Shown in pieces: positions 44,957-53,230 of a stretch of DNA of 64,000 bases. How positions within the stretch are numbered: position 1 is the first letter of the stretch; every line of letters begins with the position of its first letter. This stretch comes from an uncultured Lactobacillus sp. (GTDB taxonomy: Bacteria > Bacillota > Bacilli > Lactobacillales > Lactobacillaceae): assembly GCA_937916845.1 (NCBI GenBank), contig CALFSK010000022.1, forward strand, positions 1 through 64,000, in the 5' to 3' direction. Under the pieces are notes generated by a model. It saw only the letters and a program-made list of their open reading frames with translations. It was not told where the DNA came from and did not search any database. A program made the translations under genes and the position numbers.

Positions 44957-45777
44957 AACCAGTCAGCCATCCCTTTCTCCGTTAAATAAGTTGCTGGCAC
45001 CTGGACGTTGCGGCGCTTCAACGCTGCTTTTAAGCGTTCCGCGTACGGCATGTCCAGTCCCATCTTAATGAGGGCTTCGCCGTGACGGAAAATTTCCGCT
45101 GGAGTTCCCTCTTCTTTTACTTCACCATCATTAACGACTAGGATGCGGTTGGCACTCGCAGCTTCGTCAATATCATGGGTAATCGATAATACCGTTAAGT
45201 CCGACGTGGCCTTCATCTGCCGAATCGTCGCCAACACTTCTTCGCGTCCGCGGGGATCCAACATTGAGGTCGCTTCGTCTAAAATCAAAATCTGAGGACG
45301 AGCCGCAATCATCCCTGCTAACGCGACCCGTTGCTTTTGTCCACCCGACAAGCGGGCAGGCTCACGGGTGGCAAAATCCTGCATGTTGACCAGTTTGAGC
45401 GCGGCTGGAACGCGGCGAAGCATCTCATCACGCGCAACGCCTTGATTTTCCAAGCCAAACGCCACGTCATCGGCCACGGTTGCACCAACGAACTGGTTAT
45501 CTGGATTTTGGAAAACCATGCCTATTTTTTTGCGAATCTCCCAAACGGTCTTCTCTGACAGGACGTCACCATCCACCGTAATTCTTCCTGAAGCTGGCGC
45601 TAGCAGCCCGTTAAGGTTTTTAGCTAACGTCGACTTTCCGGAACCGTTGTGGCCGACAATGGCGACCCATTCACCAGCATCGACTGAAAATGAAACGTCG
45701 CGTAACGTTAGCTGATCTTTGGCCTGTTGTGGGTAGCGGTAATTTAAATGTTCAACGTCAATAATCGGCCTCACCAT
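44932..45777 (-). CDS. ecfA1: ECF transporter ATPase EcfA1
   Basis: 281 residues; Walker [11 protein letters not shown] (~40), Q-loop [10 protein letters not shown], signature RLSGGQKQR (~142), Walker [17 protein letters not shown] and switch SITHDID. Start behind GAGGGACC. First gene of ecfA1A2T-truA, 47 bp upstream of the apbE stop region; both run on the minus strand, with apbE upstream, so read-through from apbE is possible. Confidence 0.94.
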   Translation of the reverse strand: MVRPIIDVEHLNYRYPQQAKDQLTLRDVSFSVDAGEWVAIVGHNGSGKSTLAKNLNGLLAPASGRITVDGDVLSEKTVWEIRKKIGMVFQNPDNQFVGATVADDVAFGLENQGVARDEMLRRVPAALKLVNMQDFATREPARLSGGQKQRVALAGMIAARPQILILDEATSMLDPRGREEVLATIRQMKATSDLTVLSITHDIDEAASANRILVVNDGEVKEEGTPAEIFRHGEALIKMGLDMPYAERLKAALKRRNVQVPATYLTEKGMADWLWQLRSNK

Positions 45778-45824
45778 GGTCCCTCATTTCCATAAATTGC
45801 TGGTTCTTATCATAACATACCTAA

Positions 45825-46937
45825 CTATTTCAAATCACTAGCAGATCCGTATTTATACCCGTTATCACCAAACAACGAGAACTTCTTCTTTAAGTTATTT
45901 GAAACGTAGACTTTTTTGTCCTTCGTAATAAAGATGGCACCGATACCTTTATCGGCTTTGCCATTGATATACTTCATCCCATCTTTAAGTCCCTTATCAA
46001 AGGTGGCCGTCGATAACCCGTCACCATCCGTGGACTTCTTCGAAATAATCGAAACACCCATCAAATTATTTTGGTATGGGGCCCCGGTCTTAGGATCCAT
46101 CAAATGACTGTAAACCTTACCGTGTTTCTTTAAGTAACGTTCATAGATTCCAGACGTTACCACGGACATGTTCTTAACGGGTACTGACCCAATTGCGGTC
46201 CCCCGTGAAGCCTTAGGATCTTGAATGCCGACGGTCCAGTTCCCGGTCTTCGTCCCCTTAGGACTGTCACCGAGAACGTAGATGTTCCCACCCAAGTCAA
46301 TAATGGCGGTTGAAACGCCGTGATTCAAGAAATACGTCTTCACTTGGTCAGCCATGTAACCCTTGGCGATTCCGCCTAAGTCAAGTTGCATCCCTTTTTG
46401 TTCCAAGTACACGGTCCGTTTCTGATCGTTTAACTTGACCTTCTTGTAGTCGACTAGCTTAACGTTAGTATCGATTTCCTTTTGCGTTGGGACCTTAGCA
46501 TCGGAGAATCCAATGTGCCACAATTGCGTGATGGGTCCGATGGCCATGTCGAATGATTCATCGGAGTTCTTACTATAGTAGTAGGCTGCTTTGAGCATCG
46601 GGTAGAGATTTTTGCTGACCTTGACCGGATTCTTCCCGGCGGCGGCGTTGATCTTGTCGATTTCAGAGCCCTTTTGGTTGACCGTGACTGCCCGGGCCTC
46701 TTTTTTCAATAAACTAAAGGCCCCATCAATTACTTTGGACTTACCCTTGTTATAAACCCGCAAGGTCACCACGGTCCCCATCATAAACTGGGTATCTTCG
46801 GATGGTGTCTGAACCACCTTAGTGGGTTTCGGTCGGCTACTGCTAGCCGCACTCTTGTTCGAATTTGCACCACAAGCGGTCAAAGGAATTACCATGGCCA
46901 CTATTAAACCTAACTGAACTAATTTTCTTAGCTTCAT
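45825..46937 (-). CDS. apbE: FAD:protein FMN transferase, lipoprotein (ApbE/FmnB)
   Basis: Attaches FMN covalently to Thr of [S/T]GAT motifs in extracytoplasmic proteins; here the obvious substrate is the PplA-like lipoprotein next door. 370 residues: lipoprotein signal with LTAC (Cys22), Ser/Lys linker, then the ApbE domain with MGTVVTLRVY, LDLGGIAKGYMADQV (~200), IDLGGNIYVLG and HLMDPKTGAPYQNN. Start ATG 46937 behind AGGGGAAG. An extended -10 (TGG-TATAAT, minus strand 46973-46981) precedes it. Called fmnB in the Listeria flavin-based electron transfer locus. Confidence 0.9.
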   Translation of the reverse strand: MKLRKLVQLGLIVAMVIPLTACGANSNKSAASSSRPKPTKVVQTPSEDTQFMMGTVVTLRVYNKGKSKVIDGAFSLLKKEARAVTVNQKGSEIDKINAAAGKNPVKVSKNLYPMLKAAYYYSKNSDESFDMAIGPITQLWHIGFSDAKVPTQKEIDTNVKLVDYKKVKLNDQKRTVYLEQKGMQLDLGGIAKGYMADQVKTYFLNHGVSTAIIDLGGNIYVLGDSPKGTKTGNWTVGIQDPKASRGTAIGSVPVKNMSVVTSGIYERYLKKHGKVYSHLMDPKTGAPYQNNLMGVSIISKKSTDGDGLSTATFDKGLKDGMKYINGKADKGIGAIFITKDKKVYVSNNLKKKFSLFGDNGYKYGSASDLK

Positions 46938-47125
46938 GTCGTTAACTTCCCCTATATATAATTTCAATCGTAATTATACCAAAATTTTTATGAACCGGTG
47001 GTGTTGAATTTAAAACCCTTTCAGAAACATTGTGTAAACTAATACATGATTGAAAGTGCCAAAACTAGTTCAATCGTTGCCATGGCACTACTTATTGTTA
47101 GAAAATCAGCAATTTTCAGCGCTTC

Positions 47126-47284
47126 GCCGGCAGAATCAGTGGGCCATGGGGTCGGCTACAGACAAACGACGGTCTTCCGCCTCGCTTGAAAGCCTCAAGG
47201 GACGAGTCTTTCAAGTCGCCCGCACTGTAACCTGGCAAAAACCGCCAGCTAACAGTGCCGACACGGCCCGCTGACTATGCCGGC
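47126..47284 (+). repeat. Cloverleaf repeat, copy 7 (forward)
   Basis: GCCGGCAGAATCAG ... CTGACTATGCCGGC outer stem; first hairpin GGGGTCGG..AGAC/GTCTTCCGCCTC, second GCTTGAAAG/CTTTCAAGTC, third GCACTGT/ACAGTGC. Inverted near-identical twin of 24000-24165. Confidence 0.85.
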
Positions 47285-47381
47285 TACGCTAAGATTGCTT
47301 TAAAACAAACCGGTTAAATTTGTCAGCAACCGCAACATAGCTGGAAGTTGTCTATGATAAATGTGACTTCCATCGGATGCT

Positions 47382-47557
47382 CGGAGGTTGCCACTGATGG
47401 CATCGGTCGTGAAGGTGGCCTTTGACCGGTGAACTTCCGGCCTTAGACCACGGACGGTTCGGAACAATTGTGTTTTTGGCAATTGTTCCGAGCGAGGAGC
47501 AAGACCGCTCCTCAGGCTTGACCCGGTCCCACGACCGATGTCATCAGTGGCAACCGG
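47382..47557 (-). repeat. Cloverleaf repeat, copy 8 (reverse)
   Basis: Begins CGGAGGTTGCCACTGATG and ends CATCAGTGGCAACCGG, a long outer stem. Inner hairpins GTGGCC...CCGG/CCGGCCTTAGACCAC, TCGGAACAATTG/CAATTGTTCCGA and GAGCAAG/CTTGACC. Closely similar to copy 4 (20303) outside the second and third hairpins. Confidence 0.86.
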
Positions 47558-47625
47558 AATAGCTTACAAGTAGTTAATTTTTATTTTGCGCTTTGGCCTA
47601 ATGACTAGTCAAAGACAGCTTTTAA

Positions 47626-47656
47626 CAAAAAAAGCCCTCAGCTTTCGCCTCAGGCT
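47626..47656 (-). terminator. Terminator of pplA
   Basis: Minus strand AGCCTGAGGC-GAAA-GCTGAGGGCT with two internal GA mismatches, followed by seven T. It is 24 bp after the stop codon. Confidence 0.8.
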
Positions 47657-47679
47657 CCTTACTAAAACGTACTTAATTG

Positions 47680-48606
47680 TTATTCAGCGAAGATCAAGTT
47701 ATCGACAGTAATCTTCTTAGTGTTCCCATTTTGAGCGGCATTTTGTAGTTGTTCAGCATACAAAACGAAGGTGTTTGATGATTCAGTAGCACCAGTAACA
47801 ACGTCAACCTTAGTTGGGTCACTGCTCTTAACTAATGACTTGTTCAAAGCTGGTTGGTAAGTCTTTGGATCAGTCTTAGCAATCTTCTTCATTTGCTTGT
47901 TGTATGAAGCATCATCAGTCTTGGACTTACCATTCTTGTTAACTTGGTTGTAGTCTGACTTAGTGATTTTACCATTCTTAACGGTGATGCCAAACGTTAC
48001 TTTATAACCATGTGAGTAGTTCTTTTCAGCTAAGTTATAAGTCCCGTCTTTCATCTTCTTACCGTTGTTGATCTTGATGGTAGCAGTATCACCAGCTTGT
48101 GCGGCTTGAACTAATTGTTGCGTGTAGTTTTGGAAAGTCTTGGAAGATTCCGTTGCACCCGTAACAACATCGATTGAGCCAACGTTACCGGTTGCGGCTG
48201 CGCCAGTCAATGACTTGTTCAACTTAGGAATGTAAGCCTTAGGGTTCGTACCTGAACCCTTCTTCATTTGTTTGTTGTACGAAGTATCGTCAACTTTGGA
48301 CTTACCCTTCTTATTCACTTGATCATAACTGGACTTAGTGATTTTGCCCTTACTGTTGACGGTGATGCTCATCGTAGTACGGTAGCCATAAGAATAGTTT
48401 TGTTCTTCGAGTTTGTAAGTACCCGCTTTCATTTTACCGCCAGCGGTTAACTTAGCAACCTTGGTTGTCTTGGCAGAGCTTGAAGAAGCACTCTTCTTAG
48501 ACGATGATGATGAACTAGAACTTGATGAACTACTCCCACAACCTGCTAAGACTAAAGCTGAAATTGCGACAACTGATGCAACTGCAGAAACTGATTTAAA
48601 CTTCAT
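47680..48606 (-). CDS. pplA: Flavinylated surface lipoprotein with two FMN-binding domains (PplA-like)
   Basis: 308 residues: lipoprotein signal LAGC (Cys23), a poly-Ser/Lys spacer (25-48), and two tandem FMN-binding domains (~55-170 and ~183-296) that are strongly alike: each has (K)AGTY/DGTYxLxExNYSxGY, GKITKSxYxQVNKxGKSKxDDxSYNKQMKK, and the ApbE acceptor DVVTGATESS. Predicted FMN-threonines are Thr152 and Thr274. In Listeria and L. plantarum this protein passes electrons from the membrane quinone pool to outside acceptors. Own promoter (48648-48676) and terminator. Divergent from ndh2. Confidence 0.92.
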   Translation of the reverse strand: MKFKSVSAVASVVAISALVLAGCGSSSSSSSSSSSSKKSASSSSAKTTKVAKLTAGGKMKAGTYKLEEQNYSYGYRTTMSITVNSKGKITKSSYDQVNKKGKSKVDDTSYNKQMKKGSGTNPKAYIPKLNKSLTGAAATGNVGSIDVVTGATESSKTFQNYTQQLVQAAQAGDTATIKINNGKKMKDGTYNLAEKNYSHGYKVTFGITVKNGKITKSDYNQVNKNGKSKTDDASYNKQMKKIAKTDPKTYQPALNKSLVKSSDPTKVDVVTGATESSNTFVLYAEQLQNAAQNGNTKKITVDNLIFAE

Positions 48607-48647
48607 AATATCCCACTCCTAACCTTTTTGTATGAAAATTCACATTA

Positions 48648-48676
48648 ATCTTAACGTTTAAAAATCAATTAGTCAA
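48648..48676 (-). promoter_or_regulatory. Promoter of pplA
   Basis: Minus strand TTGACT (48671-48676), 17 bp spacer, TAAGAT (48648-48653), giving a ~35 nt leader. Confidence 0.65.
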
Positions 48677-48809
48677 TCCCATTTTATAAATATAATCGTA
48701 TTTTAACGCAACCGTAGCGGTAATGGCAGCGTTTTACTGATTTTCGCTTTAACCATTTCTTGGCGCACTTAAACAATGTGATTTATTATGCATTCTTACC
48801 GTCAACCCA

Positions 48810-48838
48810 TAGACAACCGCTTACATTATCGTTATAAT
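48810..48838 (+). promoter_or_regulatory. Promoter of ndh2
   Basis: TAGACA (48810-48815), 17 bp spacer, TATAAT (48833-48838); ~45 bp upstream of the chosen ndh2 start. No shared operator with the divergent pplA promoter is evident in the 130 bp between them. Confidence 0.7.
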
Positions 48839-48888
48839 TATTAGTGGAATTATTATTTTCTATTATTATTCAAGGGAGTTGTTACGCA

Positions 48889-50799
48889 ATGGCAAAGAAA
48901 AACATTGTCGTTGTCGGTGCGGGGTTTGCCGGCGTCTACGCAACCAAAAAACTGTCTAAGCATTTCAAAAAAAATGCAGACGTTGAGATTACGTTGATTG
49001 ATCGACATTCATACTTCACGTACATGACCGAACTACATGAAGTAGCCACTGAACGGGTGGAGCCTGGGCATATCCAATACGATTTGCAACGGCTGTTCGC
49101 ACGACGGAAGAATGTTCGCCTTGTTACTGATACAGTAACGGGTGTCGATAAAGAGAAACAGGTTGTTACCACTAAGAATGGCAGTTATCAATATGATCAA
49201 TTGCTCATTAGTTTAGGTGGGGAATCCAATGACTTTGGCACCCCTGGTGTTAAAGAACACGGATTCGAATTATGGTCATTTGAACAAGCGATGGCCTTAC
49301 GGGCACACTTGGCGGCGATTATTCGTCGCGGTGCTGCCGAATTAGACCCAGCTAAGCGTAAAGCAATGCTGACATTTACGGTCTGTGGTTCTGGTTTCAC
49401 CGGTTCCGAACTAATTGGTGAATTGATTGAATACCGCGACGTTTTAGCTAAAGAAAACAAGCTAGACCCTAGCGAAATCACCCTTCAATTAGTTGAAGCG
49501 GCACCTACCATTATCAACATGCTCAACCGGACGCAAGCCGGTAAAGCTGAAGCATACATGACTAAACATGGCGTTGATATTATGACCAACTCCATGATTA
49601 CCGAAGTTGCTGCTGATCACGTTAACTTAAAGGGCAAGGATCCAATTCCTACCTATACGTTAATCTGGACCGCCGGTGTGCGGGCCAACAGTGTTGTCAA
49701 GAACTTTGGTATTGAAACGAACCCTCGCGGTGGCCGTTTGCTTGCTAACGAATTCATGCAAGCTAAGGACACCAAGAACGTCTTCTTGGCTGGGGACTCA
49801 ACGAGTTATCAAGAACCTGACCAACCACGTCCCGTCCCACAAATCGTCCAAGGTGCCGAAGAAACGGCTGCCAAAGCGGTTGAAGGGATTATCAAGAACG
49901 TTGACGGTACTAGCAAAGAAATCAAGCCTTTCAAGGGTGCTTATCAAGCTTCCGTTGATTCAATTGGTTCCAAGTACGCCGTTGCACAAGTGATGGACAA
50001 CTGGAACGTTTCTGGTTTCATCGCCGTTCTTTTGAAACACGCCATCAACTGGTTGTACTACTGCCAGATTTTCTCCGGCTACTACCTCTTCCAGTACTTC
50101 ATGAACGAATTCTTCCGGACCCGCAATGGTCGGAACCTCGGACGTGGCTGGATTTCACGTGCTGGTAACGTTTTGTGGAGTGTGCCACTTCGGTTCTTCT
50201 ACGGCGCAATGTGGCTGTGGGATTGCTGGACGAAGGTTCAGGGTTCTGAATCATGGTTCACTGATAAACTCCGCTTACCATTTAGCTGGTTACAAGCTGC
50301 CGCTACTAGTGGTGCCAGTCAAGCAACTAAGGCCGCTGCAACTAGTGGCGCTTCCGAAGCTGCATCATCGACTGCTAAAGCTGCCAAGGGTGTCTTCAGT
50401 TTATCTTACATGTACGGTAAGGAACCATTGATGGTCTTTGACAAGATGCCACACTGGTTCGAATCCGTTACAAAGGTCTTCGTACCAAACATGGGCATGG
50501 CACTTTTCTTCCAGAAATTCATGACCTGTGTTGAAATCGTTATTGCACTTTGCATTTTCTTCGGCCTCTTTAGCTGGTTAGCTAACGCCATCACAATTGG
50601 TTTAGTCGTTGTCTTCTGCTTGTCAGGGATGTTCTACTGGGTCAACATTTGGATGGTCTTCGTCGCCCTTGCCTTAATGAACGGTTCCGGCCGGACATTT
50701 GGTTTGGACTACTGGGTTGTTCCGTGGATGCAAAAACATCTTGGGCACTGGTGGTACGGCAACGTTCGTTCACATTACGATGCTGTCAAAACCCGCTAG
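48889..50799 (+). CDS. ndh2: Type II NADH dehydrogenase with C-terminal membrane domain (Ndh2, EET type)
   Basis: NADH:quinone oxidoreductase that feeds demethylmenaquinone for extracellular electron transfer. 636 residues: FAD-binding NIVVVGAGFAGVYATKKL (5-22), HSYFTYMTELHEVATERV, second dinucleotide fold CGSGFTGSEL (~165), NVFLAGDST (~295), membrane-amphipathic VLLKHAINWLYY. Unlike ordinary ~400-residue NDH-2, a ~230-residue tail follows with an AAATSGAS repeat linker (~475-500) and about four helices resembling DoxX. This long form is the one found in the Listeria locus. Start ATG 48889 behind AGGGAG; a longer frame overlaps the promoter. Confidence 0.9.
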   Translation: MAKKNIVVVGAGFAGVYATKKLSKHFKKNADVEITLIDRHSYFTYMTELHEVATERVEPGHIQYDLQRLFARRKNVRLVTDTVTGVDKEKQVVTTKNGSYQYDQLLISLGGESNDFGTPGVKEHGFELWSFEQAMALRAHLAAIIRRGAAELDPAKRKAMLTFTVCGSGFTGSELIGELIEYRDVLAKENKLDPSEITLQLVEAAPTIINMLNRTQAGKAEAYMTKHGVDIMTNSMITEVAADHVNLKGKDPIPTYTLIWTAGVRANSVVKNFGIETNPRGGRLLANEFMQAKDTKNVFLAGDSTSYQEPDQPRPVPQIVQGAEETAAKAVEGIIKNVDGTSKEIKPFKGAYQASVDSIGSKYAVAQVMDNWNVSGFIAVLLKHAINWLYYCQIFSGYYLFQYFMNEFFRTRNGRNLGRGWISRAGNVLWSVPLRFFYGAMWLWDCWTKVQGSESWFTDKLRLPFSWLQAAATSGASQATKAAATSGASEAASSTAKAAKGVFSLSYMYGKEPLMVFDKMPHWFESVTKVFVPNMGMALFFQKFMTCVEIVIALCIFFGLFSWLANAITIGLVVVFCLSGMFYWVNIWMVFVALALMNGSGRTFGLDYWVVPWMQKHLGHWWYGNVRSHYDAVKTR

Positions 50800-50829
50800 A
50801 TGCGTTATAATTAATTGAATAGTTTCCCG

Positions 50830-50868
50830 ATGGTTCAAGGGTTGCTTTTTCCCCTTGAACCATTTTTT
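50830..50868 (+). terminator. Terminator between ndh2 and eetA
   Basis: ATGGTTCAAGGG / CCCTTGAACCAT with a T-run. It would cut most ndh2 transcripts before the eetA-eetB-dmkB genes, making ndh2 expression higher than theirs unless they have another promoter; none obvious in the 26 bp left. Confidence 0.8.
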
Positions 50869-50894
50869 ATGCAACGAAAAAAGGAGGGCTGGCG

Positions 50895-51386
50895 ATGAAG
50901 AAATTACGGGCGACCGCACGAGTGCTAAGGCGTTACGGCGGCATGATCCGACCTTTTGACATTGTTATTATTGTTGCCTTAATTATTTTATCGTTTACCC
51001 CAATAGTAGTTTTTTCATATCAGCAAAAACAACAAGCCCAACGTGCTGAGCAAATTGCCAAACGGCAGTCCAAGAAAAGTCGGACGGATTATACCGCGGT
51101 CGTTTCCCATAACGGGACCGTTTTAAAGCGGGTCAATTTGACGACCTTGACCAAAACGAAGCACTATACCTATCGCGCTAAGGATGGCCACTACAATACC
51201 ATCACGTTTGAGCCTAAGCGCGTTGCCATCACCAAGGCCAATTGCAGTGATCAAGTCTGCGTTCGACGCGGCTGGATTCATAAACCAGGACAAACGATCG
51301 TCTGTTTACCACATAAAGTCCTGGTTGAAGTCAAGTCAGGGTCCGGGCACGTTAAGTCCGGCGGTAATGGGCTAGTTACGGAGTAA
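50895..51386 (+). CDS. eetA: Membrane-anchored NusG-domain-II protein of the EET locus (EetA)
   Basis: 163 residues: basic N-terminus, one helix (FDIVIIVALIILSFTPIVVFSY, 21-42), then an outer NusG domain II-like part (66-150) with three cysteines, Cys117, Cys122 (CSDQVC) and Cys137 (VCLPHK). This small protein accompanies the Gx transporter in flavin-based electron transfer loci and is needed to connect quinone and PplA. The eetA/eetB labels are given from memory and could be exchanged. Start behind AAAGGAGGG. Confidence 0.78.
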   Translation: MKKLRATARVLRRYGGMIRPFDIVIIVALIILSFTPIVVFSYQQKQQAQRAEQIAKRQSKKSRTDYTAVVSHNGTVLKRVNLTTLTKTKHYTYRAKDGHYNTITFEPKRVAITKANCSDQVCVRRGWIHKPGQTIVCLPHKVLVEVKSGSGHVKSGGNGLVTE

Positions 51387-51392
51387 AAACTA

Positions 51393-51962
51393 TTGAATAA
51401 TTCATTTGGACAATCAAATAAGACCCATCGAAATATTTACATTGCCCTCCTAGTTGCTCAAGGAGTGATCATTGGGATTTTAGAGCGGATGATCCCCTTC
51501 CCGTTCGCCTTCGCACCGGGAGCCAAATTGGGGTTAGCTAATCTAATCACAATCGTTGCCATCTTCACATTATCCTTTCGCGACGTGATTACGCTGACCT
51601 GGTTACGGTTGATCCTAACCGCATTACTGGGTGGGACAATGTCAACGTTCCTGTACAGCTTTGGGGGGGCGTTTCTGAGCCTGTTTTCGATGCTCCTAGT
51701 TAAGTTACTAGGACCAAAACGGGTCAGCATCATTGGAATTTCTGCAACTGGGGGCGTGATGCACAACGTTGGGCAACTATTAGTGGCGAGTCTGATTGCC
51801 CAGACGTGGACGGTCATGTTATACCTCCCGGCCATGTCAATCATCGGACTCGCAGCCGGCATTGCCTTAGGGATTGCCGCGAACTACCTATTTACACACG
51901 TGACAATTCTAAGCTACTTGCGGTTTAAGCGGACAAGGCACCCAAGTAAAACAAAGGAGTAA
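51393..51962 (+). CDS. eetB: Gx transporter family membrane protein (EetB, Hpre_diP_synt_I)
   Basis: 189-residue integral membrane protein, about five helices, with FPFAFAPGAKLGLANLITIVAIF (~34-56) typical of the family once named heptaprenyl diphosphate synthase component I and now seen as Gx/ECF-S-like. Starts with TTG, GGAG ~9 nt upstream, 6 bp after eetA, and ends 6 bp before dmkB. EET accessory role inferred from the locus. Confidence 0.8.
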   Translation: MNNSFGQSNKTHRNIYIALLVAQGVIIGILERMIPFPFAFAPGAKLGLANLITIVAIFTLSFRDVITLTWLRLILTALLGGTMSTFLYSFGGAFLSLFSMLLVKLLGPKRVSIIGISATGGVMHNVGQLLVASLIAQTWTVMLYLPAMSIIGLAAGIALGIAANYLFTHVTILSYLRFKRTRHPSKTKE

Positions 51963-51968
51963 CATTTT

Positions 51969-52961
51969 ATGCAATCGGCAACGCAATTACACCCAATTTG
52001 GCGTGATTACCCGGCCATGCAGCCGGAATTAACCAAGGTCATGCAGCTTATGACCGATAACATTAACATTAAAGACAGCGCCATTTCTGACGCGATTATT
52101 GATATGATTCACAGTGGCGGTAAATTACTACGGCCCGCGTACTGCTTACTATTCTCATCGTTTAAGGATACGGACCGCGACCGCATGATCGCCCTCGCAG
52201 CCTCCTTAGAGACGCTGCACACGGCAACTTTGATCCACGACGATATCTTAGACGACTCCGAGCTACGTCGGCACCGCGCGACGATTCAGCAGCGTTTTGG
52301 TAAGGACGTTGCGGTTTACGCCGGTGACTACCTATTTGTCGTCGTTTTCAAAATTCTGGCTAAATACTCAAGTAGTTTCAAAAGTATTCAGGTCAATTCT
52401 GAAAATATGGAAAAGATCTTAGTCGGGGAAGTTCAGCAAAAGGATCGCCACTACCACATCGACATCACCATGGATCAATATAAGGAACAAATTCAAGGCA
52501 AGACGGCTGAACTCTTTGCACTCAGTTGTTTCTTAGGCGCCTTTGAATCTGGCCAAAGCACCCTCTTCGCACAACGGGCCCGTAAAACTGGCATGGCGAT
52601 TGGGATGGCTTTCCAAATTCTAGACGACATTCTCGATTACCAAGAAGACAGTCAAGAGATCGGTAAACCAATCTTAGAAGACGTCGCTGAGGGGGTTTAC
52701 ACGTCCCCACTGATTTTCGCCTTACAGACGGACGCACGGAACGATATCCTGCCATTGATGCGGCTTCAGGGCGCCATTACAGACGCACAGCGCCGTGAAC
52801 TACAGCAGCTGGTCATTGATGCTGGCGGCGTTACCAAAGCGCAACAGCTCGCTGAAAAGTACACTAAAGACGCCTTGCACCTTTTGAACAAGCTTCCTAA
52901 CAAGCCTGCAAAGGACAACCTGATTCAATTAACCACGCAATTATTAACTCGGCATAACTAG
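51969..52961 (+). CDS. dmkB: Polyprenyl diphosphate synthase (DmkB/HepT-like)
   Basis: 330-residue trans-prenyltransferase. First aspartate-rich motif LIHDDILDD (Asp91, Asp92, Asp95), second ILDDILDYQED (~218), and GGKLLRPAYCLL (~50) for diphosphate binding. It should make the isoprenoid tail of demethylmenaquinone used by the EET chain and cytochrome bd. The DHNA prenyltransferase (dmkA) and other menaquinone genes are not in the window. Start behind AAAGGAG. Confidence 0.9.
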   Translation: MQSATQLHPIWRDYPAMQPELTKVMQLMTDNINIKDSAISDAIIDMIHSGGKLLRPAYCLLFSSFKDTDRDRMIALAASLETLHTATLIHDDILDDSELRRHRATIQQRFGKDVAVYAGDYLFVVVFKILAKYSSSFKSIQVNSENMEKILVGEVQQKDRHYHIDITMDQYKEQIQGKTAELFALSCFLGAFESGQSTLFAQRARKTGMAIGMAFQILDDILDYQEDSQEIGKPILEDVAEGVYTSPLIFALQTDARNDILPLMRLQGAITDAQRRELQQLVIDAGGVTKAQQLAEKYTKDALHLLNKLPNKPAKDNLIQLTTQLLTRHN

Positions 52962-52982
52962 CCGAATCATTTCACTATCTGA

Positions 52983-53013
52983 GCTGACCTCTTCGTTGAG
53001 GCCAGCTTTTTTT
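52983..53013 (+). terminator. Terminator of the eet-dmkB unit
   Basis: GCTGACCTC-TTCGTT-GAGGCCAGC with one mismatch, then seven T. Confidence 0.85.
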
Positions 53014-53027
53014 GACAGAAAGTCTCC

Positions 53028-53135
53028 CGCTCCGTCGGGTAGCCCTGATGTGCTCAGACTTACTATTCTGATTACTGCTAGATAACCGAACTAGCTGACA
53101 AGTCACTAATAGGTATTAACCTAGATACTGATGCA
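53028..53135 (+). repeat. Cloverleaf repeat, copy 9 (forward, internally deleted)
   Basis: CGCTCCGTCGGGTAGCC, the left edge of the element, is joined directly to the linker (CTTACTATT-TGATTACTG) and to a decayed partner start (AGCTGACAAGTCACTAA). All three inner hairpins and the right half of the outer stem are missing. Confidence 0.6.
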
Positions 53136-53230
53136 ATAGTAATCAATTCCTAAATATAATTTTCAACCTTTAAATTGTTGACTAACTCCCCGTCACATTT
53201 GGATTTTCATAATAGTTAGGCCACATGTTA

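Larger units (their letters stand above)
47113..47573 (-). repeat. Composite inverted repeat, copy II (~460 bp)
   Basis: Reverse complement match to 23711-24173, including both cloverleafs and the ~97 bp linker. The 47.1 kb side cloverleaf and linker are nearly identical to copy I. The other cloverleaf differs in two inner hairpin arms. The two copies bracket 23 kb in inverted orientation. 46982-47112 shows no other feature. Confidence 0.85.

Noticed and set aside
47050..47274. 74-codon frame upstream of apbE
   Set aside because: It lies within the composite repeat; no ribosome site and no resemblance to a protein family.
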